In this document: piece by piece, positions 1-6,697 of the stretch
Layout of the letters: every line of letters starts with the position of its first letter
Position numbering within the stretch: position 1 is the first letter of the stretch
Assembly: GCA_903902445.1 (NCBI GenBank)
Contig: CAIUUT010000041.1
Location: 1 to 34,382, forward strand
DNA length: 34,382 nucleotides
Direction of reading: 5' to 3'
Source of the DNA: an uncultured Candidatus Marinamargulisbacteria bacterium
GTDB lineage: Bacteria > Margulisbacteria > Riflemargulisbacteria > GWF2-35-9
The notes under the pieces: generated by a model
Seen by the model: the letters and a program-made list of their open reading frames with translations, nothing else
The model's database searches: none
What the model was told of the DNA's origin: nothing
Translations under genes and position numbers: made by a program

Positions 1-1748
1 ATCAGGACATTGAAGCCATGAATCGAAAGCTGGTTTTGTAGCACCTGAATGTTAATGAACTCGTCATCCACAACGAGGATGTTGCCAGCGCTGCCAGCGG
101 CAGGTGAAACTGGTGAAGGGTGAAGGGTGAGAGGTGAAGGGGAATCGCCTTCGGCGGGGGAATTATTCGTCATTCCCAGCGTAGTCGAGGAATCTTTGGG
201 TACAGAGCCGCTAGATCCCTCCACTGTAGTCGGGATGACGGATAATCCTCCTGTAATTTTCTCCCTTTCTCCGCCAGCGGAGAGAGGGTCGGGTACAGAG
301 GCGGAATTATTCCCCATATTAATATTTGCTATTGGTAACGTAAAGTAAAACGTAGACCCCTTTCCCAATTCTGACTCTACCCAAACCTTACCTCCATGCA
401 GTTCTACCAGTTTCTTCGTTACAGAAAGCCCTAATCCGGTACCACCAAACTCTCTGGAAATACTGGCATCTACTTGTTCAAAGGACTGAAAAATAGTTTC
501 AAACTTATTGGCCGGAATACCAATGCCGGTGTCGGACACAGAAATTTGCAGGAAACCTGCAACTGGTGAAGGGTGAATAGTGAATGGTGAATGGGGGTGG
601 GCTGTATTTTCGTCTCTCGTCTCTCGGCAAACAGAGGCGCCTACCGTTACGCTACCTTCGTGTGTAAACTTGATGGCATTGCCCACCAAGTTATGCAAAA
701 TTTGTTGCAATCTATTCTCATCAGCAAAAACAGGAGGTACAGCGCGCTCTATATTATTTAGTAGCAAAACATTCTTCCCAGCCAACAGTGGCTTAGAAAG
801 AGCCAGCACAATGTCTGTCATTTCTTTAAGTCCTACCAATTTACGCTGTAACGTAAGCTCGTTATTTTTTAGCTTGGAAAAATCTAAAATATCATTTACT
901 AAAGATGACAAACGCTTACCAGATGAGGTAACCAGTAGTAGATTGTTACGCAGTTTCTCGGAAATGGGGCCAACTGCTCCATCTATTATGGACTCTGTAA
1001 TACCAATAATCCCATTCAGTGGTGTTCGTAATTCGTGAGAGGTGTTCGCCAGAAAGTCATCTTTGAGCTTGTCAGATTCCATTAATTTAGCATTTTTCAA
1101 GGTTAATTCTCTGGTCTGTTCCTTTACTTGTTCCTCCAAATTATTTTTTATTTCCGTTAATTCGCCATTAATGCATTCATTTTCAATAATGAGTTCATAG
1201 CCTTTTTTTATTGCACGATAACTTATAAAATTTCCAAAAAAACAGATTATGGCAATGGTTAGGTAAAAATAGATACTAGTGAAAATTTGAGGGCCAGCGT
1301 TTCTTTGAAAAAAGGAGTTGCTATTAAGTATGAAGGGTATTAAGTATACGATATTGCCCACAAATGTGTGGCGTGGTCGCCAGTTAAAAACTAGGAACGC
1401 TGCAAAAAATATAGTTGTAGAGGCTAGGAGGTATTCAATGAGATGATTGGCGGTGCTAACCATGATGGCAACACTTAGAACAAAATAGAGGTATTGAATA
1501 TACATAAGAACCGTAATCCTAGATTTAAACCAAGCAAAACGATACAAAATAAGAGTAATTATGGTCATGGGTAAACAGGATAGGCGAATGGCTATGTAGA
1601 GTTTTTGGTGGGGTTCGCCAAGGAAAATGTCAAACATAAACCATGATACATTTACAAGGGGAGCAATTAGGGCAAAGAGTATAAAGGCGTGTTGTTGCCG
1701 TGCTAATACAAGGTTAGCTAATCGTTCTTCTTTTGTTAAGTCAGACAT
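1..1748 (-). CDS. Membrane hybrid sensor histidine kinase (C-terminus cut by window edge)
   Basis: I read this ORF from the reverse strand; it is missing from the ORF track because it runs off the left edge. From an ATG at 1746-1748, 582 residues are open without a stop. Order: about six hydrophobic segments (residues ~20-185), a short coiled coil, a HisKA dimerisation domain with phospho-acceptor His238 in [10 protein letters not shown], a HATPase domain with an N-box ([10 protein letters not shown]), DTGIG (~406) and GGTGLGLSV, a linker of ~80 residues, and the start of a receiver domain (NILVVDDE, ~556 on). The family autophosphorylates on His and passes phosphate to the receiver Asp. The signal sensed is unknown. 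Two stretches of repeat DNA are inserted in frame: one in a HATPase loop (~565-631) and one forming most of the linker (~103-320). It is divergent from hgcA, and its promoter predicts a leaderless mRNA. Confidence 0.9.
   Translation of the reverse strand, partial: MSDLTKEERLANLVLARQQHAFILFALIAPLVNVSWFMFDIFLGEPHQKLYIAIRLSCLPMTIITLILYRFAWFKSRITVLMYIQYLYFVLSVAIMVSTANHLIEYLLASTTIFFAAFLVFNWRPRHTFVGNIVYLIPFILNSNSFFQRNAGPQIFTSIYFYLTIAIICFFGNFISYRAIKKGYELIIENECINGELTEIKNNLEEQVKEQTRELTLKNAKLMESDKLKDDFLANTSHELRTPLNGIIGITESIIDGAVGPISEKLRNNLLLVTSSGKRLSSLVNDILDFSKLKNNELTLQRKLVGLKEMTDIVLALSKPLLAGKNVLLLNNIERAVPPVFADENRLQQILHNLVGNAIKFTHEGSVTVGASVCRETRDENTAHPHSPFTIHPSPVAGFLQISVSDTGIGIPANKFETIFQSFEQVDASISREFGGTGLGLSVTKKLVELHGGKVWVESELGKGSTFYFTLPIANINMGNNSASVPDPLSAGGEREKITGGLSVIPTTVEGSSGSVPKDSSTTLGMTNNSPAEGDSPSPLTLHPSPVSPAAGSAGNILVVDDEFINIQVLQNQLSIHGFNVL
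103..320. repeat. Repeat block inside the kinase gene: GGTGAAG heptamers plus palindromic element
   Basis: Heptamers GGTGAAG, GGTGAAG, GGTGAGA and GGTGAAG run at 112-139. Next comes a palindromic element with CGTCATTCCC at 169-178 and CGGGATGACG at 231-240. The sequence GGGTACAGAG occurs twice (from 198 and from 291), and CTCCGC/GCGGAG forms a small hairpin (271-284). The whole block is open in the kinase frame and encodes the low-complexity linker between the kinase and receiver domains. Confidence 0.8.
565..631. repeat. Heptanucleotide repeats inside the kinase HATPase domain
   Basis: Four 7-nt units (GGTGAAG, GGTGAAT, AGTGAAT, GGTGAAT) occupy 565-592. Two perfect CGTCTCT units follow at 611-624. 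The frame stays open, and the insert adds a Pro/His/Ser-rich loop between the N-box region and the DTGIG motif of the ATPase domain. Confidence 0.8.
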
Positions 1749-1755
1749 ACTTAAA

Positions 1756-1784
1756 ATAATGCAATATATAGTAACTATAGTCAA
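1756..1784 (-). promoter_or_regulatory. Promoter of the sensor kinase, predicted leaderless
   Basis: On the minus strand TTGACT (1779-1784), a 17-nt spacer and CATTAT (1756-1761) lie 7 nt before the ATG. No Shine-Dalgarno fits, so transcription should start at or next to the start codon. Confidence 0.6.
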
Positions 1785-1851
1785 TAAATTTTGGAATTGG
1801 GGTTAGGAATATTCGCCCAAGTTCTAACAGAAAATCATGTATTTTGGATAA

Positions 1852-1880
1852 TTGACAACAATATAATATTAATTCATAAT
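1852..1880 (+). promoter_or_regulatory. hgcA promoter, predicted leaderless
   Basis: TTGACA (1852-1857), a 17-nt spacer and CATAAT (1875-1880) are followed by 6 nt and then the ATG at 1887. The expected transcription start coincides with the start codon. This also supports ATG 1887 over the upstream TTG at 1791, which would place the promoter inside the gene. Confidence 0.65.
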
Positions 1881-1886
1881 GCACAA

Positions 1887-2891
1887 ATGAGCGAAACTAT
1901 TTTAGAAAACAGAGAAGAAATTAAGACGGTCTCCACGACACTTTCAATTTCCGATAGAGTCGGTGGCTTCTTGGTGCGTTGGGCCTTTATGCGCAACAAC
2001 TACAAGGTAGAACCGGGAATTTACAAGGTAGGGGTGCCTAACGAGCAGAGCAGTGTGTTTGTTACGGCAAACTATAAGTTGACCTTCGACTTTCTTCGCG
2101 CTGCATTGCATGGTTTTTCGGCCTGGATACTGGTTTTAGACACCAAAGGGGTTAATGTTTGGTGTGCTGCTGGGAAAGGAACATTTGGCACAAAAGAATT
2201 GGTATCAAAAATAGAGACCACGAAGTTGTCGGAAATTGTGGCACATCGCCAGCTTATTTTACCGCAATTGTCGGCCACGGGTATTGCCGCGCATGAAGTG
2301 CAAAAGAATACAGGGTTTAAGGTGCTGTATGGCCCTGTAAGCACGTCTGATATTCCAGCTTTTATCAAGAATAATTTTGCGGTATCCGCCAGCATGCGAA
2401 TTGTAAAGTTTACGTTATGGGATAGACTGGTTCTGGTTCCCATTGAACTGGTACACGCTTTCTTACCCATTTTACTTATTGCGGGTATTTTAATTTTAAT
2501 AGCGGGTATCCACCCTACAGGATATAGTCTTGCCTTGGCAGAATCGTTGCAGATTTTATTTGGTGTTTTTATGGCCTATCTTGCTGGTGCCCTTTTTACG
2601 CCGCTGCTTCTTCCGTGGGTTCCTTATAGAAGTTTCTCGATGAAGGGGTTCGTGGTAGGACTGGTAGTGGCCATAGTTTATGTTAGTAGTTACAAATTAT
2701 CTATATTTAACGCTTTAGTTTGGACGCTCTTAATTACGTCTGTTTCTTCCTTTCTAGCCATGAATTTTACGGGTTCAAGCACCTATACGTCCTTATCGGG
2801 CGTAAAAAAAGAAATGAAAGTGGCTATTCCTTTACAGCTAGTGGCTTTTATTTTAGGGCTTATTATTTTTATTGTTTCGAGCTGGATATAG
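1887..2891 (+). CDS. hgcA: HgcA, corrinoid membrane protein of mercury methylation
   Basis: HgcA donates a methyl group from a cobalamin cofactor to Hg(II), working with HgcB at the cytoplasmic membrane. This protein of 334 residues has the diagnostic cap-helix motif NVWCAAGKGTF. With the ATG at 1887 the corrinoid-ligating cysteine is Cys93, the number I recall for the well-studied Desulfovibrio HgcA. The N-terminal half (to ~185) is the corrinoid-binding domain (VTANYKLTFD, AWILVLDTKG). The C-terminal half has four or five membrane helices and the HgcA-typical MNFTGSSTYTSLSGV. The ORF track extends it to a TTG at 1791; I reject that because promoter and Cys numbering favour ATG 1887. It leads an operon with hgcB, a DUF134 gene, arsC and acr3. 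Confidence 0.95.
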   Translation: MSETILENREEIKTVSTTLSISDRVGGFLVRWAFMRNNYKVEPGIYKVGVPNEQSSVFVTANYKLTFDFLRAALHGFSAWILVLDTKGVNVWCAAGKGTFGTKELVSKIETTKLSEIVAHRQLILPQLSATGIAAHEVQKNTGFKVLYGPVSTSDIPAFIKNNFAVSASMRIVKFTLWDRLVLVPIELVHAFLPILLIAGILILIAGIHPTGYSLALAESLQILFGVFMAYLAGALFTPLLLPWVPYRSFSMKGFVVGLVVAIVYVSSYKLSIFNALVWTLLITSVSSFLAMNFTGSSTYTSLSGVKKEMKVAIPLQLVAFILGLIIFIVSSWI

Positions 2892-2925
2892 AGGAAGCGG
2901 CCCAAAGGGCGAAGGAGAGCATTAA

Positions 2926-3210
2926 ATGCAATATTTAAAAAATGTAGTTACCTTAACGCTAGATTCAGAAAAATGCGTGGGATGTGGCATGTGTGTGCAA
3001 GTTTGCCCGCATCAAGTCTTTGCACTTTCTGAGAAAAAAGCTCAAATCATCAACAAGGACTCCTGCATGGAGTGTGGAGCATGTGCCACAAACTGCGCCT
3101 TTTCCGCTATAGACGTACAGTCTGGGGTGGGGTGTTCCGCAGGGATTATCAACGGTATTTTAAAAGGCACTGGGCCTTCGTGCGACTGCTCTGGCGGGAG
3201 TTGCTGCTAG
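2926..3210 (+). CDS. hgcB: HgcB, 2[4Fe-4S] ferredoxin partner of HgcA
   Basis: HgcB is thought to supply electrons that reduce the HgcA corrinoid and to pass Hg(II) to it. The 94 residues contain two cluster motifs, CVGCGMCVQVCPH (Cys17-27) and CMECGACATNC (Cys47-57). An additional Cys70 follows, and the tail holds Cys86, Cys88 and a terminal Cys93-Cys94 pair; vicinal C-terminal cysteines are an HgcB hallmark. It lies 34 nt after hgcA with a GAAGGAGAG ribosome site. The immediate hgcA neighbourhood and the tail separate it from ordinary bacterial ferredoxins. Confidence 0.94.
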   Translation: MQYLKNVVTLTLDSEKCVGCGMCVQVCPHQVFALSEKKAQIINKDSCMECGACATNCAFSAIDVQSGVGCSAGIINGILKGTGPSCDCSGGSCC

Positions 3211-3212
3211 CC

Positions 3213-3512
3213 ATGCGACCCAAGAAAACTCGCTGGATATGCTGCGCCGATGATGTGCGCCTTTTTCGACCCGAATGTAAAAGCGGCAAAGAACTAGAGT
3301 TTGTGCATCTGACCCTCGACGAATTCGAAGCGGTGCGTATGTGTGATTACGAAAATATCAAGCAAGAAGAGGTCGCCGAGCAAATGAAGGTACATCGTAC
3401 CACCGTTTCTAGAATACTTAGCTCGGCACACAAGAAAATCGCCGATGCCTTACTAAACCTTAAGGAAATTCGAATCGCTGGCGGTTGTTGTTCCTATATT
3501 AAAAGCGAATAA
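3213..3512 (+). CDS. DUF134 / UPF0251 family helix-turn-helix protein
   Basis: This 99-residue protein starts 2 nt after the hgcB stop. The ORF track begins it at 3072 inside hgcB, but ATG 3213 gives the family's normal N-terminus (MRPKKTRW...). Typical family blocks are [20 protein letters not shown], a sigma-like HTH ([19 protein letters not shown]) and a C-terminal IAGG. The family's function is unknown; a DNA-binding role follows from the HTH. It carries Cys10-Cys11, Cys22 and a C-terminal Cys92-Cys93, so sensing of a thiol-binding metal or metalloid is conceivable (inference). Lying between hgcAB and arsC-acr3 with no ArsR gene nearby, it is the best local candidate for regulator of the operon. 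Confidence 0.88.
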   Translation: MRPKKTRWICCADDVRLFRPECKSGKELEFVHLTLDEFEAVRMCDYENIKQEEVAEQMKVHRTTVSRILSSAHKKIADALLNLKEIRIAGGCCSYIKSE

Positions 3513-3529
3513 ATATAAAGGAGAGAAAT

Positions 3530-3958
3530 ATGAAAAAAGTACTTTTTGTTTGTATCCATAATTCGGCCAGGAGCCAAATGGCAGAAGCTTTTGTGAATAA
3601 ATATGGCCAGGGGGAAATTGTAGCTGAAAGCGCGGGTCTAGAGCCTGGTAAACTGAACCCAATCGTTGTAGAAGCCATGAAAGAAATGGGGATTGATATA
3701 TCTAATAATCCTACAAAAAGTGTCTTTGATTTCTATAAAAAGGGAAACCTTTACAGTTACGTAATAACGGTATGTGATGAGGCTAGCGGTGAGCAATGCC
3801 CCATATTTCCAGGACTCACTGCGAGACTGCATTGGGGATTTCCGGACCCATCCAGTTTTCAGGGGACAGCTGAAGAGAAGCTAGCCAAAACTAGGCTGGT
3901 CAGAGATGAAATCGACGCCAAGATTAAGACTTGGGTAAAGGGATTACTCGAAGCATGA
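3530..3958 (+). CDS. arsC: Arsenate reductase, thioredoxin-coupled (LMW-phosphatase fold)
   Basis: It reduces As(V) to As(III) in the cytoplasm. The 142 residues have the N-terminal phosphate-loop [14 protein letters not shown] with nucleophile Cys8, and two further cysteines in [16 protein letters not shown] that fit the relay of this class. [12 protein letters not shown] is the conserved Asp-Pro region near the C-terminus. A GGAGAG ribosome site precedes the ATG, 17 nt after the DUF134 gene. Its stop overlaps the acr3 start (ATGA), so reduction and export are coupled. The LMW protein tyrosine phosphatases share the fold, but the extra cysteines and acr3 next door favour arsenate reductase. 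Confidence 0.92.
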   Translation: MKKVLFVCIHNSARSQMAEAFVNKYGQGEIVAESAGLEPGKLNPIVVEAMKEMGIDISNNPTKSVFDFYKKGNLYSYVITVCDEASGEQCPIFPGLTARLHWGFPDPSSFQGTAEEKLAKTRLVRDEIDAKIKTWVKGLLEA

Positions 3959-5013
3959 GTATCTTTGAGCGCTATTTAAGCCTTTGGGTAGGACTATGTA
4001 TGGTGCTGGGTGTTTTGGTAGGTAAGCTTTTTCCCCAAATAGTGCAGGTGGTTAGAGGTTTAGAGTTTGGTGCCTCCAGCCAAATAAACTTGGTGATTGC
4101 CGTGCTCATTTGGTTGATGATTTACCCCATGATGCTAAAAATAGATTTTACCTCGATTTTGGGGGTTAGAAAGAAGCCCAAGGGGTTACTGATTACGATA
4201 TTTGTAAACTGGCTGGTTAAGCCTTTTAGTATGGCCTTGCTCGGCTATATTTTTTTCAAAGGCTTATATTTGCCAATTATGGGTAAGGAGTTAGCCAATC
4301 AATATTTAGCGGGAACCATCATTTTAGCAGCGGCTCCCTGTACCGCCATGGTCTTTGTGTGGAGTTATTTGACCGATGGAGACCCTGCCTACACGCTCGT
4401 GCAAGTAGCCATTAACGACCTTATTATGCTTTTTGCTTTTGCGCCCATTGTGGCCTTGCTGGTTAGTGGTGCTTCGAACTTACTGGTGCCTATGAATGTT
4501 TTGTTCGGAGCTGTTTTCGTTTTTATTGTTATCCCTTTGTTTGCTGGCTCAATGAGTAGATGGGTGTTGCTAAAGGCTAAGGGAGAAGCGTGGTTTGCTA
4601 AGTATGTTAGCTTTTTTCACCCCCTTACTATTGTTGCTTTATTGGCTACCCTAGTAGTAATCTTTGCCTTTCAAGCAGAAAATATCACCATTCGTTGGTT
4701 TCATGTGCTGCTGATTGCCATTCCTTTAACCATACAGGTATATTTCAACTCCTCGATTACTTATTTACTAATGAAGCGCTTTAAAGTGGAGCATAATATT
4801 GCAGCTCCAGGAGCCTTGATTGGTGCTAGTAACTTTTTTGAGCTGGCGGTGGCAACGGCTATTACCCTCTATGGAGCCGATTCTGGAGCAGCTTTAGCTA
4901 CAGTTGTAGGCGTGCTTGTGGAAGTCCCAGTAATGCTTTCTGTGTGTAAGATATGTAACCAAAGTAAGCAATGGTACGAGGGAAAGCAGGGTTTATTTAA
5001 TACAAGTAGGTAG
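3955..5013 (+). CDS. acr3: Acr3-type arsenite efflux permease
   Basis: It exports As(III) across the inner membrane. The 352 residues have about ten hydrophobic segments and Acr3 signatures, including [19 protein letters not shown] with the family's conserved Cys, and [14 protein letters not shown]. The ATG at 3955 overlaps the arsC stop by 4 nt; the upstream start at 3931 in the ORF track would lie inside arsC. It is the last gene of the hgcAB-DUF134-arsC-acr3 run. I see no clear hairpin terminator in the 51 nt before the next gene. Confidence 0.93.
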   Translation: MSIFERYLSLWVGLCMVLGVLVGKLFPQIVQVVRGLEFGASSQINLVIAVLIWLMIYPMMLKIDFTSILGVRKKPKGLLITIFVNWLVKPFSMALLGYIFFKGLYLPIMGKELANQYLAGTIILAAAPCTAMVFVWSYLTDGDPAYTLVQVAINDLIMLFAFAPIVALLVSGASNLLVPMNVLFGAVFVFIVIPLFAGSMSRWVLLKAKGEAWFAKYVSFFHPLTIVALLATLVVIFAFQAENITIRWFHVLLIAIPLTIQVYFNSSITYLLMKRFKVEHNIAAPGALIGASNFFELAVATAITLYGADSGAALATVVGVLVEVPVMLSVCKICNQSKQWYEGKQGLFNTSR

Positions 5014-5026
5014 CAACTCCCCCTCT

Positions 5027-5055
5027 TTGTCATCCTCCTTAATTCATAATATAAT
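5027..5055 (+). promoter_or_regulatory. Promoter of the recombinase-like gene
   Basis: TTGTCA (5027-5032), a 17-nt spacer and a perfect TATAAT (5050-5055) precede the ATG at 5065 by only 9 nt. The leader would be zero to three nt. Confidence 0.65.
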
Positions 5056-5064
5056 GATGGGGTT

Positions 5065-5898
5065 ATGCAAAATTATCTTTCTAACTCAGAAGTAAAAGCA
5101 CTTCTAAAAGGCTTAACCTCAAATCGAGACAACGCCATTGCTGTTTTACTTATTACAACTGGCATATCACGCAGTGAACTCTGCGAACTTACCCTTAGCG
5201 ACATAGATTTAGCTAAAAAGACGCTAACTGTAACGGGGCACAAAGGCAGAATGATTTCCTTGAATGTGCAAGCTAAAGAGGCTGTATCTAAGTTCCTACA
5301 AGAAAGACCAGTGGTCCAAATAGAAACGCTGTTCCTAACCAATAAAGGAACGCTTCAAGGTTTATCTTCACGTTCTGTGGACCATTTGCTGCGCAAGGGT
5401 GGCGAAGCCGCTGGCATTGAAGCTCCTGTTACGCCGCAGTTGCTGCGCAACACTTATGCCGTAAAGTTGTTTCAAGCAGGTGCCACACACAAACAAGTCT
5501 CAAAACTATTAGGAATTACCGACTACAACACCCTATGTAAGTATCAAAAAATGGCGCAAGTGTCATCCGATACTGTTTTAGGAGAAGAGCTGGTAGCCCC
5601 AGACATCAGTTTAAATATGCAAAAACGCAAAGAAGTCCGTCCCCTGAAGCAATCTAGCGACACATCGCTTGAAGTCAGTGAAGATGTTCGCTCAAGCTCT
5701 ATTGAGGACCCCGCCTCACAACCAGAGAGGGGAGTCGTCTATCGCGATTGGACTTACACCGTAATCTTTCTTTGGGCTTTGCTGGTGTTATTCCGCTTCA
5801 TTGCTCTTGGAGTCCATAGCTTTGAAGGCTATATTTTAGCTGGGGTTGGCGTAACGATGATTGTGGCAATGCGTTTTTTTATATTTACAGGACGTTAG
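5065..5898 (+). CDS. Tyrosine-recombinase-like protein with altered active site and C-terminal membrane segments
   Basis: Residues ~8-170 match the catalytic domain of XerC/XerD-type tyrosine recombinases. Arg is present in TTGISRSELCEL, Lys in GHKGR, the second Arg in TPQLLRNTYA, and a candidate Tyr in NTLCKYQK. The usual His residues are missing: HxLRH reads QLLRN, and the LGH motif reads LGI. There is no N-terminal core-binding domain. After a polar linker (~190-225) come two hydrophobic segments near the C-terminus (TVIFLWALLVLF and GYILAGVGVTMIVAM). Such a membrane anchor is not usual for integrases. A DNA-binding role without recombination is possible; the actual function is unknown. 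Confidence 0.75.
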   Translation: MQNYLSNSEVKALLKGLTSNRDNAIAVLLITTGISRSELCELTLSDIDLAKKTLTVTGHKGRMISLNVQAKEAVSKFLQERPVVQIETLFLTNKGTLQGLSSRSVDHLLRKGGEAAGIEAPVTPQLLRNTYAVKLFQAGATHKQVSKLLGITDYNTLCKYQKMAQVSSDTVLGEELVAPDISLNMQKRKEVRPLKQSSDTSLEVSEDVRSSSIEDPASQPERGVVYRDWTYTVIFLWALLVLFRFIALGVHSFEGYILAGVGVTMIVAMRFFIFTGR

Positions 5899-6625
5899 AA
5901 ATATTTTGGAAATACTAAATAATAGAATTGATTTGTTTGTTGATCATTGCGATAAAACTCTTCCATTAAATAATGCAAAATTAAGCCCATCATTCTTTTA
6001 TTCTAGTCTTATTTTTTGTGTGACAGATGCAATATTCTCAATTGGTATAAGATACTCTATAACAAAGAATGTTGTTCAGCACTTATGTGATTTTCTAAAG
6101 ACTCCACAATATCGTCCTTATGGGGAAAATTTCCCTGAAATCAATAAGCAAATATCTATTTTAGATACTATTAAGCATTTTGCTGATAGCAATTATTATG
6201 ATTTAGCGACCAAAGTATTTAAAAGCACACATAGAACTTCTTCTGGAAATGGTATATTGAAAGCTGAAGCCGTTTGCTTGGTATTGCAATTATTACAAAG
6301 ATATCAGGTCAATTATTTTCAAGACATTAAAAATTTAATAATAAATGAAGAGTTTATTAATGATTATAAAGCAATTACCGGCCAACGGAGTGGTATTAGT
6401 ATATATTATTTATTTATGCTGGCAGGGAATGATGATCTAATTAAGCCAGATAGAATGGTTTTCAGATTTTGTGAAAATGTTTTTGGCAAAGGTTTAATCC
6501 AATCAGAAGTTGTTGATTTAATTCAAAAATCTGCATCGATATTAAAGACAAAATATCCCCAAATTACAGCAAGACTTCTTGATCATGAAATATGGAAATA
6601 TCAAAAAGAAAAAAAGGATAAATAA
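5861..6625 (+). CDS. Uncharacterised protein, AT-rich gene, possibly helix-hairpin-helix-like
   Basis: I do not recognise a named family. The frame is open for 254 codons but has no ATG near its start. TTG at 5861 overlaps the previous gene by 38 nt, and TTG at 5906 is an alternative; neither has a good ribosome site. The C-terminal half (GISIYYLFMLAG, LIKPDRMVFRF, LLDHEIWKYQ) faintly resembles helical HhH-type DNA-glycosylase relatives; this is a weak impression. The DNA is clearly more AT-rich than its neighbours and codon use favours A/T endings, which suggests acquisition from elsewhere. It may be a gene that lost its original start. Confidence 0.6.
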   Translation: MWQCVFLYLQDVRNILEILNNRIDLFVDHCDKTLPLNNAKLSPSFFYSSLIFCVTDAIFSIGIRYSITKNVVQHLCDFLKTPQYRPYGENFPEINKQISILDTIKHFADSNYYDLATKVFKSTHRTSSGNGILKAEAVCLVLQLLQRYQVNYFQDIKNLIINEEFINDYKAITGQRSGISIYYLFMLAGNDDLIKPDRMVFRFCENVFGKGLIQSEVVDLIQKSASILKTKYPQITARLLDHEIWKYQKEKKDK

Positions 6626-6643
6626 TATGCAATCACCAAATTT

Positions 6644-6674
6644 ACCATTCACTCTTCACTTCTCACTTTTCACT
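6644..6674. repeat. Heptanucleotide repeat (GTGAANN type) between genes
   Basis: Units ATTCACT, CTTCACT, TCTCACT and TTTCACT, read with 7-nt spacing, are the reverse complement of the GGTGAAT/AGTGAAG repeats found in the kinase gene and at 15234. Confidence 0.75.
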
Positions 6675-6695
6675 AAAACTCCCGAAGGGAGTTTT
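6675..6695 (+). promoter_or_regulatory. Perfect hairpin covering the ribosome site of the YdjM-like gene
   Basis: AAAACTCCC, loop GAA, GGGAGTTTT gives a perfect 9-bp stem ending 2 nt before ATG 6698. The AAGGGAG that would serve as Shine-Dalgarno lies in the loop and right arm, so the stem could block ribosome binding. A terminator role is less likely because no U-run precedes the gene. Confidence 0.5.
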
Positions 6696-6697
6696 AC

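Noticed and set aside
127-1038. Plus-strand ORFs 127..348 and 580..1038
   Set aside because: Both are antisense to the kinase, whose minus-strand frame is continuous and carries all histidine kinase motifs. Their peptides come from repeat DNA or complement codons.
1791-1886. TTG start of hgcA at 1791 given in the ORF track
   Set aside because: It would put the TTGACA/CATAAT promoter inside the gene and shift the corrinoid Cys from 93; ATG 1887 fits both.
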